From: Sphingosinithalassobacter tenebrarum
Lineage (GTDB): Bacteria; Pseudomonadota; Alphaproteobacteria; Sphingomonadales; Sphingomonadaceae
Reading direction: 5' to 3'
Length of the DNA: 64,000 bases
NCBI RefSeq assembly: GCF_011057975.1
Contig: NZ_CP049109.1
Coordinates: 1,085,001 to 1,149,000 of the forward strand
Under the pieces are notes generated by a model. That model did no database searches, was not told the DNA's origin, and saw only the letters and a list, made by a program, of their open reading frames with translations. The position numbers and the translations under genes were made by a program. Shown here piece by piece: positions 19,045 to 28,770 of the stretch. Every line of letters starts with the position of its first letter. Within the stretch, counting starts at the first letter, position 1.

Positions 19045-20355
19045 TCAATCCTTCCCCAGAACATCCAGTGCTGCCAGCGTCAGCGCTTCGCTGGCTGTGC
19101 CGATCACCGCTTGCGCATCGGGCGCCCATTTGGGGCTGTGGAGCGAGGGCAGCTCGGCCTCGCCACGCTGCGCCGCGTCCCATTGCTCCTGCGGTACGCC
19201 GCCGACCCAGAAGATCAGGCTCTCCATTGTCGGATCGGCGCGGTAATAGCGGCCGAAATCCTCGCCGCCCATCACCGGCGTCGGCGATGTCACGCGCGCC
19301 TCTCCGAAATGATCGGCGAACAGCCCCTTCAGGCGCGTGGCGAACTCGGGCGTGTTGTAGGTCGACGGAGTATATTCGTCCTTCACCGTCACTTCGGGCA
19401 GCCGGTCCTCGGCGATGCCAGCCGCGATCGCTTCGCCGCGCGCGATCCGGGCGATGCCGTCGAGAAGTTGCTTTCGTACTTCGTCGGTATAGCTGCGCAC
19501 GGTGAGCTGCAGCGTCGCGGTGTCGGGGATGATGTTGTGCTTTGAGCCCGCATGGAAGCTGCCGACTGTCACCACGGCGGGCTGCTGCGGATCGACTTCG
19601 CGGCTGACCAGCGTCTGCAGCGATGTCACGATGCGGGCGGCGACGACGATTGGATCCCTGGCGGTGTGCGGGTATGCGCCGTGGCCGCCGGTGCCGCGGA
19701 CGACGATATCGACCGAATCGACATTGGCGAGCGCATAGCCGGGCGTGACGCCGATCATGCCCGCGGGCAATCCGGCGCTGTCGTGAAAGGCGATGGCGTA
19801 AGTGGGTTTCGGGAAACGCTCGAACAGTCCGTCGGCGAGCATCATCCGCGCGCCCATGCCGCGTTCCTCGGCGGGCTGCAGGATCATCACCAATGTTCCC
19901 GACCATTGGTCCTTGAGCGCCGCCAGCCGCCGCATCGTGCCGACCCATGCGGTCATGTGCGTATCGTGGCCGCAGGCGTGCATCACGCCGGCCTCGAGCC
20001 CCTCGTCGGTCGTCGCGCGGACGGTGGAGGCGAAGGGGAGGCCGGTCTCCTCGGTAACCGGCAGGCCGTCCATATCGGCTCGGATCAGCAGCACCGGGCC
20101 CGGTCCGTTCTCCAGCACCGCGACGACGCCGGTTCCGCCGACGCCTTCAGTAACGGCATAGCCCGCCTCGCGTGCCTTGCCCGCCAGCAGCGCGGCGGTT
20201 TCGGTTTCGTGCAGGCTCAGTTCGGGATTGGCGTGGAGATGGCGATAGAGTTCCATCAGGCCCGGCATGTCCTGCGGCGCGGGATCGGCGGACTGGGCCG
20301 ACGCCCCGGCGGGCGCCAAAACGAGCGCGACGGCGAAAAGGATGGTTCTGCGCAT
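19045..20355 (-). CDS. Exported M20 family metallo-amidohydrolase
   Basis: 436 residues with a cleavable signal peptide (MRRTILFAVALVLAPAGASA). The M20D fold shows MHACGHDTHMT (metal ligands), the downstream PAEERGMGARMM with the catalytic Glu and a C-terminal metal-ligand block MGGEDFG. The inserted dimerisation domain lies in the middle (GTGGHGAYPHTARDPI). Relatives hydrolyse N-acyl amino acids, hippurate or peptidyl amides; the periplasmic location suggests a scavenging role. The ATG at 20355 gives a complete signal peptide. Stand-alone gene. Confidence 0.9.
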   Translation of the reverse strand: MRRTILFAVALVLAPAGASAQSADPAPQDMPGLMELYRHLHANPELSLHETETAALLAGKAREAGYAVTEGVGGTGVVAVLENGPGPVLLIRADMDGLPVTEETGLPFASTVRATTDEGLEAGVMHACGHDTHMTAWVGTMRRLAALKDQWSGTLVMILQPAEERGMGARMMLADGLFERFPKPTYAIAFHDSAGLPAGMIGVTPGYALANVDSVDIVVRGTGGHGAYPHTARDPIVVAARIVTSLQTLVSREVDPQQPAVVTVGSFHAGSKHNIIPDTATLQLTVRSYTDEVRKQLLDGIARIARGEAIAAGIAEDRLPEVTVKDEYTPSTYNTPEFATRLKGLFADHFGEARVTSPTPVMGGEDFGRYYRADPTMESLIFWVGGVPQEQWDAAQRGEAELPSLHSPKWAPDAQAVIGTASEALTLAALDVLGKD

Positions 20356-20423
20356 GATGTCCCCCCGATTGCTGCGGGTGCAGCTTCGCGGGATGCGGCC
20401 GATCGCGCAAGGGCGCGGCGCCG

Positions 20424-21053
20424 CTATTCGCTCGCGGGCACCAGCTCGATCACTTCCAGCTTCGATTCGAAGCGCGGCCAGGGCAGGACCAGCCGCCAGC
20501 GCGCATCGTCGACACGTTCGACATAGCCGATCATGTCGCGCGTCGTATCGGTGCCGTAGCGCAGCGGCGCTGCTTCGTCGCCGAGCACGAGTGTGCCGAG
20601 GAAGATCGCGCGCGCGTCGCGATCGCGAAAGAGCAGCCCCACGGGGCGCTGCGTGCCGCCCAGCTTGTGCAGGCCGAGCACTTCATCCTCGAAAAAGACG
20701 CGGCATTCGCTCCACGGGAAGCGGATGAAATCATGCGCGGCGGGCCCGGCGGCGCCCAATTTGTAGGTGCGGCAGCGATAGGTGCCGGGCGGCGGCATGG
20801 CGCCTGCCAGCGCGCGATCGGGCGCGAACAGCGCGCCGCCCTGCGCGATCGCATCAGGATCGGCGGCGCGCGCGGCGGGCAGCGCCGCATCCCAGGCATC
20901 GTGCCAGCGACGCAGCCGGTCGCGATCGGCGGGCGTCGCGACGCCGCGCCAGTTCGACCCCATCTCTCCAGGCGGTGCATACATGCTGCGATAAATCCCG
21001 CACGAAGCGAGTGTGAGCGCTGCGGCGGCCGCCAGTGCGGATTTCCCGATCAT
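20424..21053 (-). CDS. DUF4893 lipoprotein
   Basis: 209 residues. Lipoprotein signal MIGKSALAAAAALTLASCG with Cys at position 18. The DUF4893 domain follows: WRGVATPADRDRLRRWHDAW near its start, YRCRTYKLG and FRDRDARAIFLGTL inside. The ATG at 21053 is preferred over a TTG three codons earlier because GGGGAG is then at normal spacing. Sphingomonad-typical family of unknown role, presumably on the periplasmic side of an envelope membrane. Confidence 0.82.
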   Translation of the reverse strand: MIGKSALAAAAALTLASCGIYRSMYAPPGEMGSNWRGVATPADRDRLRRWHDAWDAALPAARAADPDAIAQGGALFAPDRALAGAMPPPGTYRCRTYKLGAAGPAAHDFIRFPWSECRVFFEDEVLGLHKLGGTQRPVGLLFRDRDARAIFLGTLVLGDEAAPLRYGTDTTRDMIGYVERVDDARWRLVLPWPRFESKLEVIELVPASE

Positions 21054-21146
21054 CGAAGCCAATCTCCCCAGCCGGCCGTACCCTCTTGTCGCGCGGGAAG
21101 CGCTCGCGGTCCAGCCCCGGCCGGGGATTATGCGACGGGCCGCATG

Positions 21147-21932
21147 CTACTGGGCGGTCCAGCCGCCGTCGATCGACAGGTTGGTGCCGGTGATACCCGA
21201 GGCTTCGTCGCGGCAAAGATAGATGGCCAGCGCCGCGACTTCCTCGGGCTTGACGAACTGCTTGGTCGGCTGGCCGGCGAGCAGCACGTCGTTCATCACC
21301 TGCTCGCGCGTCATGCCCCGCAGCTTCATCGTGTCGGGAATCTGCTTTTCGACGAGCGGCGTCCAGACATAGCCGGGCGAAATGCAGTTGACGGTGATCC
21401 CGTCGGTCGCGGTTTCCAGCGCGACGGTCTTGGTCATGCCGGCAATGCCGTGCTTGGCAGTGACATAGGCCGATTTCCCCGGGCTGGCGGTAAGCGAATG
21501 CGCCGAGGCGGTCGAGATGATCCGGCCCCATTTCTTCGCCTTCATATGCGGCACCGCGCCGCGCATCAGATGCCAGGCCGAGGAAAGGTTGATCGCGATG
21601 ATCGCGTTCCACTTTTCGATCGGGAAATCCTCGATCGCGTCGACATGCTGGATCCCGGCATTGGCGATGACGATGTCGGGGCCGCCCAGTTCGTTGTGAC
21701 AGCGATCGATCATCGCATAGATTTCATCGGGTCTGGTCATGTCGGCGGCATCGTAGAGCGCGCTTGCACCGCTGTTTTCGGCCAGCGCCGCGCGCTCCTT
21801 TTCGATTTCTTCGGCATCGCCGAACCCGTTGATCATCACAGAGGCGCCCTCGGCTGCGAGTGCCTGCGCGTAAGCCAGACCTATGCCCGAGGTCGATCCG
21901 GTGATGATGGCCGACTTGCCTTTGAGAAACAT
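21147..21932 (-). CDS. bdhA: 3-hydroxybutyrate dehydrogenase
   Basis: 261-residue SDR enzyme oxidising D-3-hydroxybutyrate to acetoacetate with NAD. The nucleotide-binding GSTSGIG lies at 12-18, NAGIQH near 91, catalytic Ser143 in STASAH and Tyr156-x3-Lys160. Specificity-typical HLMRGAVPHMKAKKWGRI and SPGYVWTPLVEKQI agree with bacterial Bdh. It lies 23 bases downstream of a patatin-like lipase on the same strand, a pairing I associate with polyhydroxybutyrate turnover in alphaproteobacteria. Confidence 0.92.
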   Translation of the reverse strand: MFLKGKSAIITGSTSGIGLAYAQALAAEGASVMINGFGDAEEIEKERAALAENSGASALYDAADMTRPDEIYAMIDRCHNELGGPDIVIANAGIQHVDAIEDFPIEKWNAIIAINLSSAWHLMRGAVPHMKAKKWGRIISTASAHSLTASPGKSAYVTAKHGIAGMTKTVALETATDGITVNCISPGYVWTPLVEKQIPDTMKLRGMTREQVMNDVLLAGQPTKQFVKPEEVAALAIYLCRDEASGITGTNLSIDGGWTAQ

Positions 21933-21955
21933 GACGATGCTCCGTGCTGTGCCTG

Positions 21956-23101
21956 TTATTTGCGGGTGAGATCGAAGGCGGCGGATTTGCCGTCGAGGAT
22001 GTTGTTGGCGATCAGCTGCGCATTGGCCATCGTCTCGGCCACCGCGGCGGTGCCGGCATGCCAGTGTTCGCGCAGCGTGCGCGCGGAAAATTCGAAGTCG
22101 CGGCTGCCGCCTTCCCAGGCATTGGCGCGATAGATGAGGTGGACGATGCTGAGCGGCGCCTCGTGCGCCAGTTCCTCCAGCAGTTTCGCGTCAGGATCGT
22201 CAGCCAGTTCGGGTGGCAGCTTGGCGAGGAGGTTGCGCACGGCCTCGCGCCGTTCGCGCAGCTGCAGCCGCTCGTCGGTGATCTGGCGGGTGCGGCTGGA
22301 AAAGCGGATTTCCTTCTCGCGCGCCAGCACGTCGGTGATCGTGTGCGGGCGGCCGCCTTGCGCCGGGAAGAGGTCGACCTGGAACACCAGCATCTCGCGA
22401 TCCTGATGGTCGAGCACATGGCTGAGCGGCGTGTTCGAAACCAGCCCGCCGTCCCAATACCAGCAGCCGTCGATCTCGACCGGAGGAAGGCCCGGCGGCA
22501 ATGCGCCCGAGGCCATGATATGCCGCGCGTCGAGCCGTTCCTCGGCAGTGTCGAAATAGCGGAAATTGCCGCTTTCGATATTCACCGCGCCGACCGAAAG
22601 CCGCATCGGCCCGTCGTTGAGCAGATCCCAGTCGATCAGCGCGTCGAGCGTATCGCGCAACGGCGCGCTGTCGTAGAAGCTGAGCGCCTGCATCGTACCG
22701 GGCAGCGCCATGATCGGCGGCAGCGGGCGCGGGTGAAAGAATCCGGGCACGCCGCCTGCCAGCACCGCGGCGGCAGACCATTCGTGCACCCATTCGCGCA
22801 ACCGATCGTCGAGCGGAATCTGGAAATCGGGCAGCGCGCCGGTGACGCCGTCCCAGAATTGCCGCAGCCGCTCGATGCGCCGTTCGGGCGGATTGCCCGC
22901 AATGATCGCGGCATTGACCGCCCCGATGGAAATTCCCGCAACCCAGTCGATCGCGATCCCGGCATCGTCGAGCGCTTCGATCACGCCGCCCTGAAATCCG
23001 CCGAGTGCGCCGCCACCCTGCAACACTAGCGCCACGCAATCGGGCAACGGCATCGCGGCGGTGCGGCTGTGGCGCCGTTGATGGGGCTCGGCATCGGCCA
23101 T
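21956..23101 (-). CDS. Patatin-like phospholipase (DUF3734 type)
   Basis: 381-residue cytoplasmic serine acyl hydrolase. Oxyanion loop GGGALGGFQGG near residue 29, nucleophile elbow GISIG with Ser58 and the catalytic Asp217 in the DGG motif (WYWDGGLVSNTPL) form the patatin dyad. A C-terminal DUF3734-like region with LIYRANAWEGGSRDFEFS follows. An internal ATG at codon 17 could also serve as start. Co-transcribed with bdhA; might release hydroxyacyl units or phospholipid fatty acids, which is inference. Confidence 0.88.
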   Translation of the reverse strand: MADAEPHQRRHSRTAAMPLPDCVALVLQGGGALGGFQGGVIEALDDAGIAIDWVAGISIGAVNAAIIAGNPPERRIERLRQFWDGVTGALPDFQIPLDDRLREWVHEWSAAAVLAGGVPGFFHPRPLPPIMALPGTMQALSFYDSAPLRDTLDALIDWDLLNDGPMRLSVGAVNIESGNFRYFDTAEERLDARHIMASGALPPGLPPVEIDGCWYWDGGLVSNTPLSHVLDHQDREMLVFQVDLFPAQGGRPHTITDVLAREKEIRFSSRTRQITDERLQLRERREAVRNLLAKLPPELADDPDAKLLEELAHEAPLSIVHLIYRANAWEGGSRDFEFSARTLREHWHAGTAAVAETMANAQLIANNILDGKSAAFDLTRK

Positions 23102-23286
23102 GCGCGCTAGATGGCGCTTGTTGTGCGCTGCATCAACGGGCGGCGGGCTGTAGCGCGTGAAAAAGACGCATGGCGGATTGCGCTCGTCCCTTCGCGGCGA
23201 CGAAACTGCGTGCCGAAAATCTCTCCGTGCAACATGCCGTCCGCTCGCGCATTGTTGCCGAAGCTCAACGACACAGGATGCCGCCG

Positions 23287-24171
23287 ATGCGCCTCGACGA
23301 TCTCGATCCGACCGAACATGCCCGCGATCTGGGACGCGGGGGCGGCGGCGGAGGAGGCATGGGGCTGCTCGGCCTTCTGCCTTTCTTCCTGGGGCGGCGG
23401 CTCGGGTGCGGGGGCATGGTCCTGCTGCTGCTCGCGATCGGCGCCTATGCCTATTTCAGCGGCGGGGTGAGCATGACCGGCGGTGGCGGATCATCGCAGG
23501 TCGGCAGCGGCGGGTTTCGCGGCTCGGAAGCGTGCAACAGCGAGGAACGGCTGTTCGCTTGTCGCGTGATGACCAGTACCGAGGACACGTGGGAAGTGCT
23601 GTTCCGCCAGGCGGGGCGCAGCTATAAGCCTGCGACGATCAATTTCTTCAGCGGCGGCGCGCAGTCGCAATGCGGCTATGCCAGCTCGGCGGTCGGCCCC
23701 TTTTATTGCCCCGCCGATGACGGCGTCTATCTCGACACCGCCTTCTTCGACGAAATGGTCCAGCGTTTCGGCGCGCGCGGCGATTTCGCGCAGGCCTATG
23801 TCATCGCCCACGAAGTCGGCCATCACGTCCAGGACCTGCTCGGCACGTCGGCGGAGATTTCGCGGCGCCAGGCCCAGGGCAGCGAGAGCGAGGCAAATGC
23901 GCTGTCGGTGCGGCTCGAACTTCAGGCGGATTGCTTCGCCGGCGTCTGGGCGGCGCGCAATCGCGACCGGCTGGAAGCGGGCGATATCGAGGAAGGCATG
24001 ACCGCCGCCAATGCGATCGGCGACGATACGCTGCAGCGCCAGTCGCAGGGCCGGGTGATGCCCGACAGCTTCACGCACGGCACGTCGGAACAGCGGATGC
24101 GCTGGCTGAAGCGCGGGCTGGAAACAGGCGATCCGGCGATGTGCGATACCTTCGGCGCGGCGGCGCTGTGA
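23287..24171 (+). CDS. Neutral zinc metallopeptidase (KPN_02809/YpfJ family)
   Basis: 294 residues. A Gly-rich N terminus ([11 protein letters not shown]) is followed by one transmembrane helix (about 42-58). The zincin domain has HEVGH at 175-179 ([15 protein letters not shown]), the downstream [12 protein letters not shown] block and the C-terminal [13 protein letters not shown]. Length and layout match the family. ATGs at 23278 and 23287 are both possible; AGGA upstream suits 23287 better. Membrane-anchored protease of unknown substrate. It diverges from the patatin gene. Confidence 0.9.
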   Translation: MRLDDLDPTEHARDLGRGGGGGGGMGLLGLLPFFLGRRLGCGGMVLLLLAIGAYAYFSGGVSMTGGGGSSQVGSGGFRGSEACNSEERLFACRVMTSTEDTWEVLFRQAGRSYKPATINFFSGGAQSQCGYASSAVGPFYCPADDGVYLDTAFFDEMVQRFGARGDFAQAYVIAHEVGHHVQDLLGTSAEISRRQAQGSESEANALSVRLELQADCFAGVWAARNRDRLEAGDIEEGMTAANAIGDDTLQRQSQGRVMPDSFTHGTSEQRMRWLKRGLETGDPAMCDTFGAAAL

Positions 24172-24221
24172 TTTAGCGCGCCGCCTTTCTCCTGCCATCG
24201 GCTGCCGCTAGAAGGCGCGGC

Positions 24222-24956
24222 ATGACCGATATAGCAACGGCGCAGCGCAAGCTCGCCTATCATCTGACCGAAGGAACCGGGCCGACCATCGTCTTCCTGC
24301 CGGGCTATGCGTCCGACATGAGCGGCAGCAAGGCGCTCGCGCTGGAGGCATGGGCGAAGGCGCAGGGGCGCGGATATCTGCGGTTCGATTATTCGGGCTG
24401 CGGCGAGAGCCGGGGCGATTTCGAGGACCAGACGCTCGATAGCTGGCGCGACGACGCGCTGTCGCTGATCGACGCGCTGGTTCCCGGGCCGGTAGTGCTG
24501 GTGGGATCGTCGATGGGTGGCTGGGTGATGCTGCTCGTCGCGCTGGCCCGGCCGGAGAAGGTCGTCGGCATGGTCGGCGTCGCCGCTGCGCCCGATTTCA
24601 CCGATTGGGGCTTTTCCGAGGAAAAGAAGCTGGTGCTGCTCCGCGACGGCCGGATCGAGGAGCATAGCGAGTACAGCGATCAGCCGACCGTCACCACGCG
24701 CGGCTTCTGGGAATCGGGCGAGGCCAATCGCGTGATGACCGGGCCGATTGCCTTTTCCGGCCCGGTGCGGCTGCTCCACGGCCAGCGTGACCCCGACGTG
24801 CCGTGGGAACGCAGCCTGCGCCTTGCCGAACTGTTGAGCGGAGGCGACGTGCAAACCCTGCTGATCAAGGACGGCGATCATCGGCTGTCGCGCGAACAGG
24901 ACATCGCGTTGCTTAAGCGGGCGGTAAGCGATGTGGTGACGGCATGTTCGCCCTGA
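24222..24956 (+). CDS. Alpha/beta hydrolase
   Basis: 244-residue cytoplasmic serine hydrolase. Oxyanion region FLPGYASDMSG, nucleophile elbow GSSMGG with Ser97, acidic residue in LLHGQRDPDVPW and catalytic His in KDGDHRLS complete the triad. The small lid and the RFDYSGCGES motif resemble ABHD10-like thioesterases. Its last 13 bases overlap the start of the TPR gene, so the two and the following VOC gene probably form an operon. Confidence 0.87.
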   Translation: MTDIATAQRKLAYHLTEGTGPTIVFLPGYASDMSGSKALALEAWAKAQGRGYLRFDYSGCGESRGDFEDQTLDSWRDDALSLIDALVPGPVVLVGSSMGGWVMLLVALARPEKVVGMVGVAAAPDFTDWGFSEEKKLVLLRDGRIEEHSEYSDQPTVTTRGFWESGEANRVMTGPIAFSGPVRLLHGQRDPDVPWERSLRLAELLSGGDVQTLLIKDGDHRLSREQDIALLKRAVSDVVTACSP

Positions 24957-25696
24957 TCCTGGCGGCGCAGGTAGCCGGTCCGCCGCCGCTGCCGACAGCC
25001 GATCGCGGCGAGGAATGCATGCGCGCGGCGGTGCAGACGCCGCGTCGCGGCGAAACGCTTGCGACGCAATGGGTGGTCGACGGCGGCGGCTTTGCCGCGC
25101 GCGAATGCCTTGGCCTCGCGCTCGCCAACCAGCAGCGCTGGCGCGACGCGGCTTCGGCGTTCAGCGCGGCTGCGGATGCGGCAGGCGAGGAAAATCCCGC
25201 GCGCGCGGCGAATCTGTGGGCGCTCGCCGGAAACGCCTGGCTTGCCGAAGGGAATGTCGCCCGGGCGACCGCAGCGCTCGACCGGGCGATCGCAATCGAC
25301 GCGCTGAAGGGACCCACGCTGGGGCAGACCTATCTCGATCGGGCGCGGGCGCGCGTCGCTTCCGGGAGCGACGCCGGCGCGCGCGAGGACCTCGATCAGG
25401 CGGTACGGCTTGCGGCGGACGATCCCTTCGCCTGGCTGCTTTCGGCGACGCTGGCGCGGCGCACGGGCGACTTGCCGCGCGCGCATCGCGATATCGCGCG
25501 CGCGGCGGAACTGGCGCCGAACGACCCTGCCGTCCAGCTCGAACGCGGCAACATCGCCGCGCTCAGCGGTGACGCGCACGGCGCGCGGCTGGCCTGGGAG
25601 CAAGTCATCACGCTGGCCCCCGGCACTGCCCGCGCCGCCGCCGCGCGACAGGCGCTGCAGCAATTCGACACACCCCCCGAAAGCCAGGACGAATAG
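24944..25696 (+). CDS. Tetratricopeptide-repeat protein
   Basis: 250 residues with a short hydrophobic start (MFALILAAQVAG) that may be an export signal. At least four TPR-like helical pairs are seen, for example NLWALAGNAWLAEGNVARAT, DPFAWLLSATLARRTGDLPR and AAELAPNDPAVQLERGNIAA. The start overlaps the hydrolase gene by 13 bases and the stop is two bases before the VOC gene, indicating translational coupling. Scaffold-type protein; partner unknown. Confidence 0.82.
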   Translation: MFALILAAQVAGPPPLPTADRGEECMRAAVQTPRRGETLATQWVVDGGGFAARECLGLALANQQRWRDAASAFSAAADAAGEENPARAANLWALAGNAWLAEGNVARATAALDRAIAIDALKGPTLGQTYLDRARARVASGSDAGAREDLDQAVRLAADDPFAWLLSATLARRTGDLPRAHRDIARAAELAPNDPAVQLERGNIAALSGDAHGARLAWEQVITLAPGTARAAAARQALQQFDTPPESQDE

Positions 25697-25698
25697 CC

Positions 25699-26109
25699 AT
25701 GCAGTATCTCCACACGATGATCCGGGTCACCGATCCCGATGCCACCATCGCCTTCTTCAACCTGCTGGGGCTTGAGGAGACGCGGCGGTTCGACAGTGAG
25801 CAGGGGCGGTTCACGCTGATCTATCTTGCCGCCCCGGGCGATGATGCGGAAGTAGAACTGACCCATAACTGGGACCCGGAAGAATATTCGGGCGGCCGCA
25901 ATTTCGGCCATATCGCCTATCGCGTCGACGACATCTACGAAACCTGCCAACGGCTGATGGACGGCGGCGTAACAATCAATCGCCCACCGCGCGACGGGCA
26001 TATGGCGTTCGTGCGCACGCCCGACGGCATTTCGATCGAATTGCTGCAGGACGGTACACTCGACCCGGCCGAGCCCTGGATGTCGATGCCCAATATCGGG
26101 AGCTGGTAA
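25699..26109 (+). CDS. gloA: Lactoylglutathione lyase-type VOC protein (glyoxalase I)
   Basis: 136-residue vicinal-oxygen-chelate protein built from two beta-alpha-beta3 modules. Metal ligands His5, Glu53, His71 and Glu114 are all in place, and ELTHNWDPEEY and FGHIAYRVDDIY are glyoxalase-I blocks. It would isomerise the methylglyoxal-glutathione hemithioacetal. Last gene of a hydrolase-TPR-VOC operon. A hydroxyacylglutathione hydrolase gene, the next enzyme of the pathway, lies 1.9 kb away at 28.0 kb. Confidence 0.87.
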   Translation: MQYLHTMIRVTDPDATIAFFNLLGLEETRRFDSEQGRFTLIYLAAPGDDAEVELTHNWDPEEYSGGRNFGHIAYRVDDIYETCQRLMDGGVTINRPPRDGHMAFVRTPDGISIELLQDGTLDPAEPWMSMPNIGSW

Positions 26110-26118
26110 GCCCTGCGG

Positions 26119-27834
26119 TCAGGCCGCGGCGGAGGATCGCTTTTCCGCTGCTGCCTTTTGCCGCATCGCATAGTCGAAATGGCCGCTGTAGAGCCGGTTC
26201 CGACCGCTTTTCTTGGCGTCGTAGAGCAGCGTGTCGGCGGCCTTGCAGGCGGCTTCGAAAACTTCGCCGCCTTCGAGGCGCGCCAGCCCCATGCTCGCGG
26301 TCACCGGGCTGTCCAGCCCGGGCACGTCGCGCGCGACATGGGCGGTGATCGCCTGACGCAGCCGTTCGGCATCGGCCAGCGGATCGGGGCCGTACAGGAG
26401 CAGCGCGAATTCCTCGCCGCCCATGCGCCCGGCGAGATGCCGGGGAATGGTGCTCAATGCACGCGCGACCGATTTGAGCACAAGATCGCCGATGTCATGG
26501 CCGTGGCGATCATTGACGTGCTTGAAATGGTCGAGGTCGATCAGCGCCAGCGCCGTCGGGCGCGGGGCGTTGCGGAACCGGCGTTCGACGGCACGGCGAT
26601 TGCCGATGCCGGTCAGCGGGTCGGTATCGGCGAGATGCTCCATCGTGCGGGCCAGTGCCAGCGCGTGATCGCGGTCGCGACGGATCGACAGGAACCGGTC
26701 GGCGACGCCGAGCGCGGTGACGACCGTTTCGAACGCCAGCCCGACATAGACGGCGTAGCTCATCCAGTCCGGCGCTGAATAGAAGCCGAAGGCGCGCAGC
26801 CAGCGATCGGCGAAGAAGATGAGCGTCAGGCTCCATGCCGCCGCCAGGAAGCGCGCGGGACGGCTGCCCCGCATCAGCCCGTGCGCCAGCGCGACGATGC
26901 AGGTGAGCAATACCAGCCCCAGGCTGGTATCGTGGAGAAGGTCGTAGTTGGCGACGGCCCCGAGATCGAGAATGCCGAGCAGCAGTCCGGTAGTGAGGGC
27001 AAGCAATGCCGCTCCCTTTATCAGCACGCGCATCGGCCGACCCAGTCCGCCCTCCGTCAGATAATGCGCCGCGAACTGCATTGCCGATGCAATGGCGAGA
27101 ATGAAGCTCCACAGATGCAGTGACCAGCGCAGCGACGTCGGAATCCCCGGAAAGATCACGACGACGAGCCCCGAAGAGATGAAGATGTAGAAAAGCGAGC
27201 ACGACGCCATTGCCAGGTGCCAGAAGAGGAACCGCTCGCGCAGCACCAGCAGGAAGGCGAGGTCGTACAGGATCGGTACCGCCACCAGCCCGCACAGCAG
27301 CGCGAAGAGCAACGCCACGTCATAATCGTGCGCCGCCACCTGCGCCGTGGGAACGATCGTCAGATTGGCCAGCATGTCGGACGAATTGGCGTCGTCGACC
27401 GACATGACGATCCGCCGCACCGGCGCGCCTTCGGGCCCGGCTTCCAGCGGCAGCGTCATGCGGCCGCCGGCGATCCAGTTGCGTTGGGCGATGCCGCTGT
27501 CCCACTGTCGCGAAGACCAATGGCCGTCGGCATATTGGACATGCACCGCGACGGCGGAAAAATCCGTGAACTTGGTCCGCAGCGAGACCGGCGCATCGAA
27601 TCCGACCGGCGTTTCGAAATCGATCACCGTCCATTGTCGCGCACCTGGCTGGCTGCCCGGCGCGGCGCAGGAATGGGCGGCCCGTTCGCGCAGCGCATCG
27701 GTCAGGCCGGCGCTCTTGTCGGTGGCCACGCCGCACCCGTCGCGCCCGATCGGATGCTCCGCCCGGGCGGCGGAAATGCCGGTCAGGAAAAGCGCGATCA
27801 GCAGCGCAGCGAGGAAAGACGAAATCCGACGCAC
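26119..27834 (-). CDS. Diguanylate cyclase with periplasmic sensor and 7-TM domain
   Basis: 571 residues. Signal peptide (1-25), a periplasmic beta-rich sensor domain of about 140 residues, and a 7TMR-DISM-like region of seven hydrophobic segments (about 170-385). A GGDEF domain follows, with DPLTGIGNRRA at 405-415 and the active-site GGEEF at 472-476. The RxxD inhibitory site that normally lies five residues before GGEEF is absent (RHLA), so no product inhibition is expected. Makes c-di-GMP in response to an extracytoplasmic cue. Convergent with gloA. Confidence 0.88.
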   Translation of the reverse strand: MRRISSFLAALLIALFLTGISAARAEHPIGRDGCGVATDKSAGLTDALRERAAHSCAAPGSQPGARQWTVIDFETPVGFDAPVSLRTKFTDFSAVAVHVQYADGHWSSRQWDSGIAQRNWIAGGRMTLPLEAGPEGAPVRRIVMSVDDANSSDMLANLTIVPTAQVAAHDYDVALLFALLCGLVAVPILYDLAFLLVLRERFLFWHLAMASCSLFYIFISSGLVVVIFPGIPTSLRWSLHLWSFILAIASAMQFAAHYLTEGGLGRPMRVLIKGAALLALTTGLLLGILDLGAVANYDLLHDTSLGLVLLTCIVALAHGLMRGSRPARFLAAAWSLTLIFFADRWLRAFGFYSAPDWMSYAVYVGLAFETVVTALGVADRFLSIRRDRDHALALARTMEHLADTDPLTGIGNRRAVERRFRNAPRPTALALIDLDHFKHVNDRHGHDIGDLVLKSVARALSTIPRHLAGRMGGEEFALLLYGPDPLADAERLRQAITAHVARDVPGLDSPVTASMGLARLEGGEVFEAACKAADTLLYDAKKSGRNRLYSGHFDYAMRQKAAAEKRSSAAA

Positions 27835-28004
27835 AACGCCCGCCTACGCAGCACTGCTTTCCGATCGGTTAACCGTGTCTCCCGGCGCGGTGATTTGACG
27901 TGTTTTGGGGACCGCTGGATCAAAAAAGTCGCGATCCCGCCCCGGTGCGTTGGCATCGCGGGGCAATTCCCCCTAGACCGGGCAGCAGCCAGAGGGAGGA
28001 AGTC

Positions 28005-28730
28005 ATGGAAGTCGTTTGCATCCCCGTCCTCAACGATAACTACGTCTGGCTGGTCCACGAACCGGAAAGCCGCGAGACGATGGTGGTCGATCCCGCCGTG
28101 GCCGACCCGGTGCTCGAGGCCGCCGCAGCGCGGGGCTGGCGGATCTCGGCGATCTGGAACACGCACTGGCACCCCGATCACACCGGCGGCAACGCGGCGA
28201 TCAAGGTGGCGACCGGTGCGAGCGTGATCGCCCCGGCGGCCGAGGCGGAAAGGATTCCGACCGCCGACCGGCTGGTCGCCGAAGGCGATACGGTGCGCCT
28301 CGGCACCGCGACGGCGACGGTGCTGGAAGTGCCCGCGCATACCGCCGGCCACATCGCCTATCATTTCCCCGATCAGAAAATGCTCTTCATCGGTGACACG
28401 CTGTTCGCGATGGGGTGTGGCAGGCTGTTCGAAGGAACCGCGGCGCAGATGTTCGCCAATATGCGGCGGCTCTCTGCGCTTCCGCCGGAAACCACGGTAT
28501 ATTGCGCGCACGAATATACCCAGGCAAACGGCCGGTTCGCGCGTGTCGCTGAGCCCGACAATGCCGCCATCGCCGATCGCGTGGTCGCGGTCGATGCCGC
28601 GCGCGCGACGGGCGAGCCGACGGTGCCGACCAGCATCGCGCTGGAGCTGGAGACCAATCCCTTCATGCGCGCCGCAGATGCGGAAACACTGGCGCAACTT
28701 CGCGAAGCGAAGGATAACTTCGCCGGCTAG
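28005..28730 (+). CDS. gloB: Hydroxyacylglutathione hydrolase (glyoxalase II)
   Basis: 241-residue metallo-beta-lactamase-fold thioesterase. Metal-binding THWHPDHTGG gives His54, His56, Asp58 and His59. PAHTAGHIAYHFP, FIGDTLFAMGCGRLFEG and YCAHEYTQANGRFA are diagnostic for glyoxalase II, and the C-terminal helical domain is present. GGGAGG precedes the ATG at 28005. It hydrolyses S-lactoylglutathione to lactate and glutathione. Confidence 0.93.
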   Translation: MEVVCIPVLNDNYVWLVHEPESRETMVVDPAVADPVLEAAAARGWRISAIWNTHWHPDHTGGNAAIKVATGASVIAPAAEAERIPTADRLVAEGDTVRLGTATATVLEVPAHTAGHIAYHFPDQKMLFIGDTLFAMGCGRLFEGTAAQMFANMRRLSALPPETTVYCAHEYTQANGRFARVAEPDNAAIADRVVAVDAARATGEPTVPTSIALELETNPFMRAADAETLAQLREAKDNFAG

Positions 28731-28770
28731 AGTCGTTCGACTCGCGAGTAGCCATTCAGGGAGTTTCGCC

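Noticed and set aside
25699-28730. gloA and gloB as one glyoxalase operon
   Set aside because: A 1.7-kb minus-strand diguanylate cyclase gene lies between them, so they cannot share a simple transcript.
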